Both the position numbers and the translations under genes were made by a program. From DAOTVY01 sp041082245 (GTDB lineage: Bacteria > Chloroflexota > Chloroflexia > DTKN01), in NCBI GenBank assembly GCA_041082245.1, contig JBDOIE010000191.1:24879-88878 (forward strand): a stretch of 64,000 nt of DNA. Reading direction: 5' to 3'. This document shows positions 26,201 to 32,542 of the stretch, piece after piece; position 1 is the stretch's first letter, and each line of letters begins with the position of its first letter. Below the pieces are notes generated by a model. That model made no database searches. It saw only the letters and a list, made by a program, of their open reading frames with translations, and was not told the origin of the DNA.

Positions 26201-27966
26201 GCCGCCAGTGGCGGACCTTCACGCGCGCCGACGGCCTGGGGGACGACTTTGTGCTGTCGCTTGCGACCGACGGTGCGGGACGCGTCTGGGCCGGCACCTG
26301 GCGAGGCGGACTGAGCGTGTACGATGGCCGTACCTGGACCACCTACACCGCGGAGAACAGCGGCCTTGCGGCAAACTGGGTGCAGAGCGTGGGCGTGGAT
26401 GCCCGGGGCAACGTCTGGTGCGGGACGTACGGCCTTCCGGGCGGCGGGGTGAGCGTCCTGCATCCCGAAACCGGGGAATGGGTGCGCTACGGGCCGGCCG
26501 ACGGGCTCCCGTCCGACAACGTCACGGTGGTCGCAGCGACGCGCCCTGGCGAGGTCTGGGTCGGCACCGAGCAGGGAGCGATCCGCTACGTCGACCCGTT
26601 CCTCCTGCTCGCTCCCGGCCCCCGGCGTACGCCGACCCCCCGCATCCCCCGGGGAGTCAAGGAGGAGGCATTCGCGCGAAGCGCGGCGTACCGGCTGAAG
26701 TTGGGTGGCGGACAGCGGACGGGCATCCTGCAACCGCCGACCGCGACTCCGACGCGCCTCCCTTCCCCGACGCCTACTTCTACCCCTTCTCCGACGCCGA
26801 CCGCGACCTCGAGCCCGACGCCCTCGCCGACACGTACCAGTACCCCGAGCCCGTCGCCGACGCGCACGGCTACCCCCAGCCCGACCCCGACCTTCACTGC
26901 GACTCCCACCCGCAGTCCTACTCCGGGCACCGCGACCCCTACGGTCACCGGTACCCCTCCCACCGCCACGCCGACGCGCACCGCCACGCCCACCTCCACG
27001 CCGTGTCCGACCTGCCCCTCGTGTCCATTGCCGACCCCGCCTCCGCTTCCGACCAAGGAGGAAAACCTGGAGGACATCCACACCTTCACCACCTCCTGGG
27101 GCTCTGTGATGCGGGTCGACGCGCGGCCATCGGACAATGCGCTCCGTGTGCAGGATACCCACGGGGTGGGAGGACGAAAGGTGCGCGTCTATGTGAACGC
27201 GGATACCCTGATCTGGGTAGCCGGGTTGCAGCTGGACATCCGATACGACGCCAACTTGCTCACCGCTGTGGGCGTGGATCTGACTCCACGTAGCGCCGCG
27301 ATGACGCGCCCCGGGCCCGCGATCGACACCGCAAAGGGGGAAATCGACCTCCTGCTCTTTTCGCCCGAGGGAGGGGCCATCCCGCCGGGCCGTGGTCCGG
27401 TGTTGAGCCTGCTCTTCGAGGTGCGCGAAGGGGCGGCCGACGGGAAGCGGGCCGAAATCGAGATCACGCGCGCGATCCTGGCCGACGTGGACGGCAACCA
27501 GATCGAAGTGCCGCGCGGCTACATCTACGATGGACACCTCGTGATCTGTACAAAATGCTTTCAGCACGACGGGGATGTCGACCGGGACGGTAAGGTCACC
27601 GTGCTGGACGTGCAGCGCGGGGTGAACATCGTGCTCGGGCGCCACATCGCACGCGACGAGGAGGTCGTGGCGCTCGACGTAAACGGCGACGGCACCGCGG
27701 ATGTGCTGGACGTCATCCAGCTCGTGAACCTGGCGCTGGGACGGGCCGAACCCCCCTTCGCGGGCGCGACCCCAACGCCGGTGGTGACGGTTACGCCGAC
27801 CCCCAGGACGAGGACGCCCACGCCCAGCCCGACCCGCGGTACGCCGGGTCCTACGCCGACCCCGCATACGCCGACGCCGGTTACCCCCTACCCGCAGCCG
27901 ACCGTGCCGGCTACCCCGCGGACTCCTACCCCCAGACCTACAGGAACCCCCTATCCTGGACGCTAG
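23221..27966 (+). CDS. Secreted modular protein: GxGYxYP domain, propeller, cohesin and dockerin
   Basis: A 1581-residue protein starting at GTG 23221, chosen for GGAGG five bases upstream and because it lies after the predicted transcript start. It has a signal peptide (about 15-38, LLGIGFLLVLLAGLYAV). Residues about 50-640 form a GxGYxYP-family domain, thought to act on carbohydrate: LRDYDLSLFVATLQGIVNR near its start and GAGYLNP at about 469-475. Residues about 650-775 look like a beta-sandwich. Residues about 820-1125 form a propeller of two-component-regulator type with repeated WFGT.GGG..RL and DGL..NWV. A Thr/Pro-rich linker (about 1170-1275) follows. Residues about 1320-1440 resemble a cohesin (GLQLDIRYDANLLTAVGVDL). 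Residues about 1449-1514 form a dockerin with two calcium loops (DVDRDGKVTVLD, DVNGDGTADVLD). A TP-rich tail ends the protein. Confidence 0.88.
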   Translation: MRGPWGKHLPQAKGRGLLGIGFLLVLLAGLYAVPHTTGAGPSVPSPVPPPSRILYTFDLRQAYEDGPTGPGIEGKSTSQRLRDYDLSLFVATLQGIVNRDRPRLYVYHASGVDDYWLETFREPGEWLADYTLVPIPDLDTLLQTFRDEVRGVIVWDDTLPATLNVATTAAGVEDAAVLRKGSELYDAVLRVLPVVLDLSGRFRSKEEAYRWAIDEYLKSGRANPLLLAYIEDGWPAVLLQHGKEPGGVATALARDYLVQHRAFVFDLSPWADEAPADEPDQPLGRDRAVLEEILAEARSRAGEELIALWGFVPWWDKYSNAGSAGGKHQPVEGEWEMAWLASSYGAYFTGVLGDVFGLDMANASVHCHAPFPDTVPRPAAPTPEELRARGFLEGDQVAPKTYILYYMGDYDFAQPLYTLMPGFWQDEHRGDLPLAWGINPQHIEIVPDILAYLLRTRSPADTFVASDSGAGYLNPEALPEALRDAWRKHNERFYRRTGLSITGFFLNGQGAEAPDDVLDLYRTFSPDGVIVNWHHLVGEWPRLQGNMPLTAFPHYGMSNEDTVDFWLEQVDRAYEQYREDHGSNGPAFLAFRCVFASPSFLYDLTERLRQEHPERDYQVVDAYTFFYLMRQELGGANAWRATFLQPMVPAQLTAGQTYAVSLPVRNDGWDTWPAQEVGLAFQVSEAGSAGERPGSTGEALFLPLQRDVRPGEVYTFTFLLGAPLRTGTYVVQYDLLEQPWHWFHEEGNLWQETTFTVGKRASGMALEPPNLPAWPTAAPVAPPSPTPAGALPLPGSPQVPSSPGPTLPAGQATRLQAGWEVPAALRDGLGGRAVWAIARDTLGRIWFGGTKGVGVLTLNDDLDAADDAWAVYTEEDGLPNPWVTAIAVDAHGAVWFGTQGGGAARLDARGWTVFTEDDGLASNWVRAIAVDSEGTVWFGTSRGVSAFTGSSWITFNSSNSPLPRDVVTAVAVDAGGNYWFATEGGGVSRLSALGRQWRTFTRADGLGDDFVLSLATDGAGRVWAGTWRGGLSVYDGRTWTTYTAENSGLAANWVQSVGVDARGNVWCGTYGLPGGGVSVLHPETGEWVRYGPADGLPSDNVTVVAATRPGEVWVGTEQGAIRYVDPFLLLAPGPRRTPTPRIPRGVKEEAFARSAAYRLKLGGGQRTGILQPPTATPTRLPSPTPTSTPSPTPTATSSPTPSPTRTSTPSPSPTRTATPSPTPTFTATPTRSPTPGTATPTVTGTPPTATPTRTATPTSTPCPTCPSCPLPTPPPLPTKEENLEDIHTFTTSWGSVMRVDARPSDNALRVQDTHGVGGRKVRVYVNADTLIWVAGLQLDIRYDANLLTAVGVDLTPRSAAMTRPGPAIDTAKGEIDLLLFSPEGGAIPPGRGPVLSLLFEVREGAADGKRAEIEITRAILADVDGNQIEVPRGYIYDGHLVICTKCFQHDGDVDRDGKVTVLDVQRGVNIVLGRHIARDEEVVALDVNGDGTADVLDVIQLVNLALGRAEPPFAGATPTPVVTVTPTPRTRTPTPSPTRGTPGPTPTPHTPTPVTPYPQPTVPATPRTPTPRPTGTPYPGR
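26730..27050 (+). repeat. Low-complexity Thr/Pro/Ser codon tract
   Basis: Repetition of CCGACn, ACnCCn and AGCCCG-like units encodes a flexible TP/SP linker inside the large secreted protein, between the propeller and the cohesin-like domain. A shorter TP tract ends the same gene (27770-27963). It is a protein linker, not a DNA-level array. Confidence 0.8.
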
Positions 27967-28004
27967 CAAAGGTTTCAGCGATGGGCGCACAGGTACGAAG
28001 GTGC

Positions 28005-28430
28005 CTAGCGAGGGCGTCGTTGCCACCGACGGACCGCAAGAAGGATAACCGGAATCCCGAGTGCCAGCCAGACCAGGCTGGGAGCGATAAGCATCTTCCA
28101 GACGTCCTGCCGGGAAAGCGAGGGTCCCTGGAAAAGGCGTCCCTGCACAAGGCCTCTTGCGAATGCTCCCGCCGGTCCGCCTGCAAGGATCAGGGCCGAG
28201 AGGGTCAGTGTGACGAGCGCCCCGAGTACCGCCACGACCATCAGGCAACCGCACCCGTATATCTCCGAGGTCAACTCTACTTTCCCTGGGCGCGCGATCT
28301 CACGCAGCTCGAGCGCCCGTTCGGGCGACGGTCGCTCCTGCGGGAGCCGCGGCTGCAGGATGACCGAGCGGGAGATATCCTCCCATTCGATCGGTTCTTC
28401 GTGGCCCGTACGCGCTCGATGCGACGACAT
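28005..28430 (-). CDS. Small two-helix membrane protein of unknown function
   Basis: A 141-residue protein. The hydrophilic N-terminal half (about 1-60, rich in Arg, Glu and Pro) is followed by two membrane helices (about 65-90 and 115-132) and a basic C-terminus WQRRPR. No family is recognised. The ATG at 28430 is preceded by GGAGGGAAACGGA, and a consensus promoter lies upstream (28466-28494), which makes expression likely. It is convergent with the large secreted protein gene and divergent from yfiH. Confidence 0.65.
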   Translation of the reverse strand: MSSHRARTGHEEPIEWEDISRSVILQPRLPQERPSPERALELREIARPGKVELTSEIYGCGCLMVVAVLGALVTLTLSALILAGGPAGAFARGLVQGRLFQGPSLSRQDVWKMLIAPSLVWLALGIPVILLAVRRWQRRPR

Positions 28431-28465
28431 TCCGTTTCCCTCCGGACGGCCCGGCCTCATCCGGC

Positions 28466-28494
28466 ATTATAGACCCTTCGACGGAGGTGGTCAA
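28466..28494 (-). promoter_or_regulatory. Promoter of the small membrane protein gene, overlapping the yfiH ribosome-binding site
   Basis: On the minus strand TTGACC (28494-28489), a 17-bp spacer and TATAAT (28471-28466). Its -35 box lies within the plus-strand GGAGGTGGTCAAGG that precedes the yfiH TTG. Confidence 0.75.
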
Positions 28495-28496
28495 GG

Positions 28497-29261
28497 TTGA
28501 AACCGTTCCGCTTCGACAACCTTTCCCGGTTTCCCGAGCTGGTCCATGGCATTTCGGACCGCTCGTTCGGTTCTGTGCAATATCGGGGATCGCCGGGGCG
28601 GTCAGGGCTTGCAGCGGCGCTCGGCATCCCCGAGGATGCCTTGGTGCCTACGAAGCAGGTGCACCGGGCCGAGGTAGTGCATGTGCCTGGGCCGGCCTAC
28701 GGCCGGTGGACGGAGGGGCACGGTGCGGATGGGCTGATCACCGATCGGCCTGGGGTCTACCTGCTGGGATTCTTTGCGGACTGTGTGCCGGTGCTCGTGT
28801 ACGATCCGCAGCGGCGCGCTGTGGGCCTGGCGCACGCGGGATGGCGTGGGACGCTCCTTGGTATTGCCCGGCGGCTGGTGGGGGAGATGGCCGTATCGTT
28901 CGGCACCCGGCCGGAAGAGCTGTTTGTGGGCCTGGGGCCGGCCGTGGGCCCATGCTGCTACGAAGTGGGGGAAGAGGTACTGAGGGCGATCGAGGCCTGG
29001 AAGAGCGCATCGGACCTGTTGCGCCCCGGCCGGCCCGGCCATGCCTATCTCGACCTGTGGGAGGCGAACCGCAGAATGCTTCTCGAGGCCGGTGTGCGTC
29101 CGGATCGGATCGAGGTCGCACGCATCTGTACGGCCTGCAACGTGGGTCGCTTTTTCTCCTTCCGTGGCGAGGGCCGCGTGAACGGTCTGTTCGGGGCCGT
29201 GATCGGCCTTCGGCCGGAGGACGGGGATGTGCCCGCGTCCCTTCTGGAGGCAGGACGATGA
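28497..29261 (+). CDS. yfiH: YfiH/LACC1-type purine nucleoside phosphorylase (multicopper polyphenol oxidase family, DUF152)
   Basis: A 254-residue protein of the family first called laccase-like and later shown in other organisms to phosphorolyse purine nucleosides and deaminate adenosine. Characteristic residues are visible: His in TKQVHRAEV, Cys in FFADCVPVLVYDP, His in AHAGWRG, and CTACNVGRFFSFR near the C-terminus. The start is TTG 28497 with GGAGGT nine bases upstream. It overlaps the yggS start (ATGA), a pairing common in many bacteria. Confidence 0.92.
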   Translation: MKPFRFDNLSRFPELVHGISDRSFGSVQYRGSPGRSGLAAALGIPEDALVPTKQVHRAEVVHVPGPAYGRWTEGHGADGLITDRPGVYLLGFFADCVPVLVYDPQRRAVGLAHAGWRGTLLGIARRLVGEMAVSFGTRPEELFVGLGPAVGPCCYEVGEEVLRAIEAWKSASDLLRPGRPGHAYLDLWEANRRMLLEAGVRPDRIEVARICTACNVGRFFSFRGEGRVNGLFGAVIGLRPEDGDVPASLLEAGR

Positions 29262-29989
29262 GCGATGAGGCGTTTGCCGCGCTCGTTAACGGCATCCGGA
29301 CCCGGGTCGAAGAGGCAAGGGCGACGATCGCGGTGGCGGCGCAGCGGGCCGGCCGACGCCCGGACGAGGTGACGATCGTCGCAGTCACCAAAGCGTTTCC
29401 GCCCGAGATCGTTCGAGCCGCGGTCGCGGCGGGCCTCACCCACATCGGGGAGAACCGGGTGCAGGAGGCGCGCGATAAGCGGCTGCAGCTAGAGGATCTG
29501 CGGGGTGTTACCTGGCATCTCGTGGGGCATCTGCAGAAAAACAAGGCGGCCGCGGCCCTGCGCCTCTTCGACTGCATCCATTCAGTGGATAGCCTCGAGC
29601 TCGCGCAGATCCTGGCCCACCGGGCAGAAGCCCTCGGACGGGTGATACCCATCCTGCTGGAAGTGAACGTGGGCGGGGAACCCACCAAGTTCGGATTCCG
29701 CCTGGACGATCCTTCGCCGCTCTATCGCGCGGTGGAAGGGGTGCTCTTGCTGCCGGCACTCCGCCTGGAGGGCCTGATGACTGTTGCGCCGATCTGTAGC
29801 GATCCAGAGGAGGTGCGCCCGGTCTTCCGCCGGTTGCGCGAGCTGCGCGACGCGCTGCGGGAGCGTTACCCCGATGCTCCCTGGAGCCACCTCTCGATGG
29901 GGATGACGGACGATTATCCGGTCGCGGTCGAGGAAGGAGCCACCCTGGTGCGGCTTGGCCGCGCCCTTTTCGGAGAGCGGCCCGCCTAG
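29258..29989 (+). CDS. yggS: YggS/PROSC-type pyridoxal phosphate homeostasis protein
   Basis: A 243-residue PLP-binding alpha/beta-barrel protein without enzyme activity that keeps free PLP in balance. The PLP lysine is in TIVAVTKAFPPE, followed by HIGENRVQEARDK, WHLVGHLQKNK, and the C-terminal phosphate-binding LSMGMTDDYPVAVEEGAT. The ATG at 29258 overlaps the yfiH stop, and GGAGGCAGG precedes it. In many bacteria yggS is followed by sepF/yggT; here uppP lies convergently instead. Confidence 0.95.
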   Translation: MSDEAFAALVNGIRTRVEEARATIAVAAQRAGRRPDEVTIVAVTKAFPPEIVRAAVAAGLTHIGENRVQEARDKRLQLEDLRGVTWHLVGHLQKNKAAAALRLFDCIHSVDSLELAQILAHRAEALGRVIPILLEVNVGGEPTKFGFRLDDPSPLYRAVEGVLLLPALRLEGLMTVAPICSDPEEVRPVFRRLRELRDALRERYPDAPWSHLSMGMTDDYPVAVEEGATLVRLGRALFGERPA

Positions 29990-30001
29990 CGGTGCGCGGT
30001 G

Positions 30002-30805
30002 TCAGCGGGGCAGCAGGAGGGCGAGCAACCCGAGGCACAGGCAGTACACCGCAAAGGGGTAAAGGGGGCGTCGCCTGAGGTATACCAGCAGAAAGCGCAC
30101 AGCGGCGAACCCGGCGAGCGCGGCGCTGGCGAAACCTACCGCCAGAGAGAGCCAGGGAACGTCCATGGGGCCTGTGGCGACTTTCGAAAGCTGGTACACG
30201 CCGGTACCTCCGACGATCGGGATGGAAAGCAGGAAGGAAAAGCGGGCGGCAGCGTCGCGCTGCAGCCCGCGCAGCATTCCCATAGCGATGGTGGCGCCGC
30301 TGCGCGAGAGCCCGGGCGCGATCGCCGCTGCCTGTCCCAAGCCGACCAGCAGCGCGTCTGCCCACCGGATATCGCTCAGCGGGCGGCTGCGGCGGGAGAA
30401 CCGTTCCGCGGCGGCCAGAAGCAGCGCCGTCAAGAGCAAGAATGCCCCCACATAGCGCGGGCTAGCAAACAGGCGCTCAAAAGCTTCTTCCAGAAAAAAA
30501 CCTGCAGCCGCTGCGGGGAGGGTCGCCAGGAGCAGCCACCAGGCGAGGCTCGATTCCGACGTTCCGAGCGGATGCCGTGCACGTAACCCTTGCCACCAGG
30601 CGGCTGCCAGCTTGCCAACGTCCCGCCAGAACACGGCGAGCACGGCGGCCAGGGTACCCAGGTGCACGGTGGTATCGAAAACGAGCGGCGGCAGGGGGCG
30701 GTGCAACCAGGCGGGCAGCAGGACGAGGTGTGCGCTGCTGCTAATGGGAAGGAATTCGGTCAACCCCTGGACGACGCCGAGCAGGAACGCTTCGCCGAGC
30801 CCCAT
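30002..30805 (-). CDS. uppP: Undecaprenyl-diphosphatase
   Basis: An integral membrane phosphatase that recycles undecaprenyl pyrophosphate, the lipid carrier for peptidoglycan and other glycans; overexpression confers bacitracin resistance in other bacteria. The 267 residues carry the family motifs GLTEFLPISSSAHL (about 15-28) and PGLSRSGATIAMG. About eight membrane helices are predicted. The start is ATG 30805 preceded by GAGGAGGGG. The frame is open far upstream, but that section spans the promoter and lacks family similarity. It is convergent with yggS. Confidence 0.95.
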   Translation of the reverse strand: MGLGEAFLLGVVQGLTEFLPISSSAHLVLLPAWLHRPLPPLVFDTTVHLGTLAAVLAVFWRDVGKLAAAWWQGLRARHPLGTSESSLAWWLLLATLPAAAAGFFLEEAFERLFASPRYVGAFLLLTALLLAAAERFSRRSRPLSDIRWADALLVGLGQAAAIAPGLSRSGATIAMGMLRGLQRDAAARFSFLLSIPIVGGTGVYQLSKVATGPMDVPWLSLAVGFASAALAGFAAVRFLLVYLRRRPLYPFAVYCLCLGLLALLLPR

Positions 30806-30852
30806 GGGCCCCTCCTCGGAAACGGTATTCCCCCGGGTGCAGGGATGGCGAG

Positions 30853-30881
30853 ATTCTATCACAAGAGCCGCGGGTTGCCAA
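30853..30881 (-). promoter_or_regulatory. uppP promoter
   Basis: On the minus strand TTGGCA (30881-30876), a 17-bp spacer and TAGAAT (30858-30853), 48 bases before the uppP ATG. Confidence 0.8.
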
Positions 30882-30944
30882 GCCGTTCCAGTTTCCAACG
30901 AACTGTCCCATGGTAGCGAGCCGAGCGGCGATTTTCCCTCAAAG

Positions 30945-30985
30945 GCGGGGTAGGCAGGGGCACTGCCCTTGCCCACCCACCCCGC
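30945..30985. other. Long imperfect inverted repeat in the uppP-ABC ATPase intergenic region
   Basis: GCGGGGT (30945-30951) pairs with ACCCCGC (30979-30985), and an inner GGCAGGGGC-type arm pairs with GCCCTTGCC around a three-base loop. It sits in the 382-base space between the uppP and ATPase start codons. The rest of that space holds the two divergent promoters and nothing else recognisable. Confidence 0.5.
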
Positions 30986-31125
30986 ACCAGGAGTTTCCGG
31001 TCCGGGCCAGTAGCGGCTTTGGCCAAGCCCAAAGAGCGCTACGGTCGCGGGCCTCAAATGGTCACGGGCTTGTACACTCGACATAAGTCATTCCTGCTTT
31101 GTTGGAACCTGGAGCCGAGCCGCGA

Positions 31126-31154
31126 TTGACGCGCATTCTGCTTTACCGTATAAT
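31126..31154 (+). promoter_or_regulatory. Promoter of the ABC ATPase-MerR-kinase operon
   Basis: TTGACG (31126-31131), a 17-bp spacer and TATAAT (31149-31154), 34 bases before the GTG start. A MerR-family gene lies in the operon, but the spacer is 17 bp, not the 19-20 bp typical of MerR-activated promoters. Confidence 0.85.
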
Positions 31155-31187
31155 GCTTCGCAAGAGGGCGGCCGGAGAGGCATCCAC

Positions 31188-31937
31188 GTGGAACGCGGTT
31201 GGATCCACCTGAACAGGGTGACAAAGCGCTATCAGCAGGGAAGTGCGACCTGCACTGCGCTGCAGGGCATCGATCTGGACCTTCCTCAGGGGACGTTCGC
31301 GGCGATCGTAGGCCCTTCAGGAAGCGGCAAGACGACGCTCCTGAACCTGGTTACCGGCATCGACCGCGCGTCGGAAGGCGAGGTGTGGGTAGGGGAGTAT
31401 TGCCTGAACCGGCTGAGCGAGGAGGAACTCGCACGCTGGCGGGGGCGCTACGTAGGGATTGTGTTCCAGTTCTTTCAGCTCATCCCCACCCTGACCGCGC
31501 TGGAAAACGTACAGCTGCCGCTGGAGCTGTACCCGCAGCACCCGGCGGGCCGGCGCCGGAAGATCGCATGGGAAGCGCTCGAGCAGGTCGGTCTGGCCGA
31601 ACGGGCACACCACCTGCCCTCCCAGCTCTCCGGTGGCGAGCAACAGCGAGTTGCACTGGCACGGGCACTCGTGCACGACCCATGGCTGATCGCCGCGGAT
31701 GAACCGACCGGGAACCTGGATAGCACATCTGGACAACAGGTGCTGGAGCTTCTGGGTGCCATACACCGGCGCGGAAAGACCGTGCTGCTCGTGACCCACG
31801 ATCGAGACCTGGCCGCTGTAGCTTCGTGTGAAATCTTGCTGCGTGACGGGCGTATCGTGGCGGTGGAACAACGCCAGATGGATCGCGAAAAGGAGGCCCG
31901 ATGCGCATCGGAGAGCTGGCCGAGCGGAGCGGAGTGA
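31188..31937 (+). CDS. LolD/MacB-type ABC transporter ATPase
   Basis: A 249-residue ATPase of the lipoprotein/macrolide-export branch. It shows Walker A GPSGSGKTT, Q-loop FQFFQLIPTLTALENV, signature LSGGEQQRVALARAL, Walker B LIAADEPTGNLD and the H-loop THD. It would power an FtsX/MacB-fold permease, but none is adjacent. The HlyD-type adaptor at 21656 is the only other exporter part in the window. The start is GTG 31188 with GGAGAGG upstream. The 3' end overlaps the MerR gene by 37 bases. Confidence 0.93.
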   Translation: MERGWIHLNRVTKRYQQGSATCTALQGIDLDLPQGTFAAIVGPSGSGKTTLLNLVTGIDRASEGEVWVGEYCLNRLSEEELARWRGRYVGIVFQFFQLIPTLTALENVQLPLELYPQHPAGRRRKIAWEALEQVGLAERAHHLPSQLSGGEQQRVALARALVHDPWLIAADEPTGNLDSTSGQQVLELLGAIHRRGKTVLLVTHDRDLAAVASCEILLRDGRIVAVEQRQMDREKEARCASESWPSGAE

Positions 31938-32542
31938 CTGTACGGACGATCCATTACTACATCGAGCAGGGGCTCTTGCCTGCCCCACCACGGCGCGGGA
32001 AGTACGGGGAATTCGACCCTTCGTACGTGGACCGTCTGCGGCTGATCCGTCAGCTGAAGGCGCAGCACCTGCCGCTGTCCGCCATTCGACGGCGGCTGCT
32101 CGAGATGGGCTTTGGTCCGGCGGTGGGAGATCGGTCCGCCGAAGGTGGAAGGCCGCAGGAGAGCCCACCGCCCGAAGGGCTGTTCCGGTCCCGCTTTGCC
32201 GAGGAAGCCGGGCTGACGCCGGAACAGGTGGCCCGTCTGGAAGCCATGGGACTGCTGGCTTCCAGCGAAGGGTTGTTCCCGGCTTCGGCGTTGCCGCTGG
32301 CGCGGGCCGCAAGTACTCTGCTTTCCTACGGTGCCACGATGGAAGATGTCGCGATGCTGGTGGGGCACGCGCAGCAGGAGGCGGCGTTGCACCGACGGCT
32401 CGTGGAGCGGGGAGAGCCCGGGGATGCGGTTGCCCGTGCCGTGCGATGGCAGGAGCTGGTCGCTGCGGTAGCGGCAATCCGCCAGATGGTGCTCTGGGAG
32501 CAGCTGCACCAGCGAAGCGAGGGAGGAGATCAGGATGGATGA
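31901..32542 (+). CDS. MerR-family transcriptional regulator
   Basis: A 213-residue regulator. Residues 1-70 form the MerR winged-helix domain: MRIGELAERSGVTVRTIHYY, EQGLLPAP, then YVDRLRLIRQLKAQHLPLSAIRRRL. The C-terminal region, about 100-205, is helical and lacks the cysteine pairs of the metal-sensing members, so the effector is unknown. AAAAGGAGG precedes its ATG, which lies inside the ATPase gene. It is likely to regulate its own operon. Confidence 0.9.
   Translation: MRIGELAERSGVTVRTIHYYIEQGLLPAPPRRGKYGEFDPSYVDRLRLIRQLKAQHLPLSAIRRRLLEMGFGPAVGDRSAEGGRPQESPPPEGLFRSRFAEEAGLTPEQVARLEAMGLLASSEGLFPASALPLARAASTLLSYGATMEDVAMLVGHAQQEAALHRRLVERGEPGDAVARAVRWQELVAAVAAIRQMVLWEQLHQRSEGGDQDG

Noticed and set aside
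26730..27050. Repetitive tract that might be a CRISPR or tandem DNA repeat
   Set aside because: Units are irregular, in frame and encode a Thr/Pro linker. There are no conserved direct repeats with unique spacers.
23452..28254. A 1600-codon open frame on the minus strand opposite the GxGYxYP-cohesin-dockerin gene
   Set aside because: It is made of Arg/Gly/Pro/His-rich sequence with no recognisable domain, and has no ribosome-binding site. The plus strand shows signal peptide, propeller, cohesin and dockerin. It arises from GC-rich codon bias.
31126..31154. MerR-type stretched-spacer promoter controlled by the downstream MerR gene
   Set aside because: The spacer is 17 bp, not 19-20 bp, and no clear dyad lies between the boxes.
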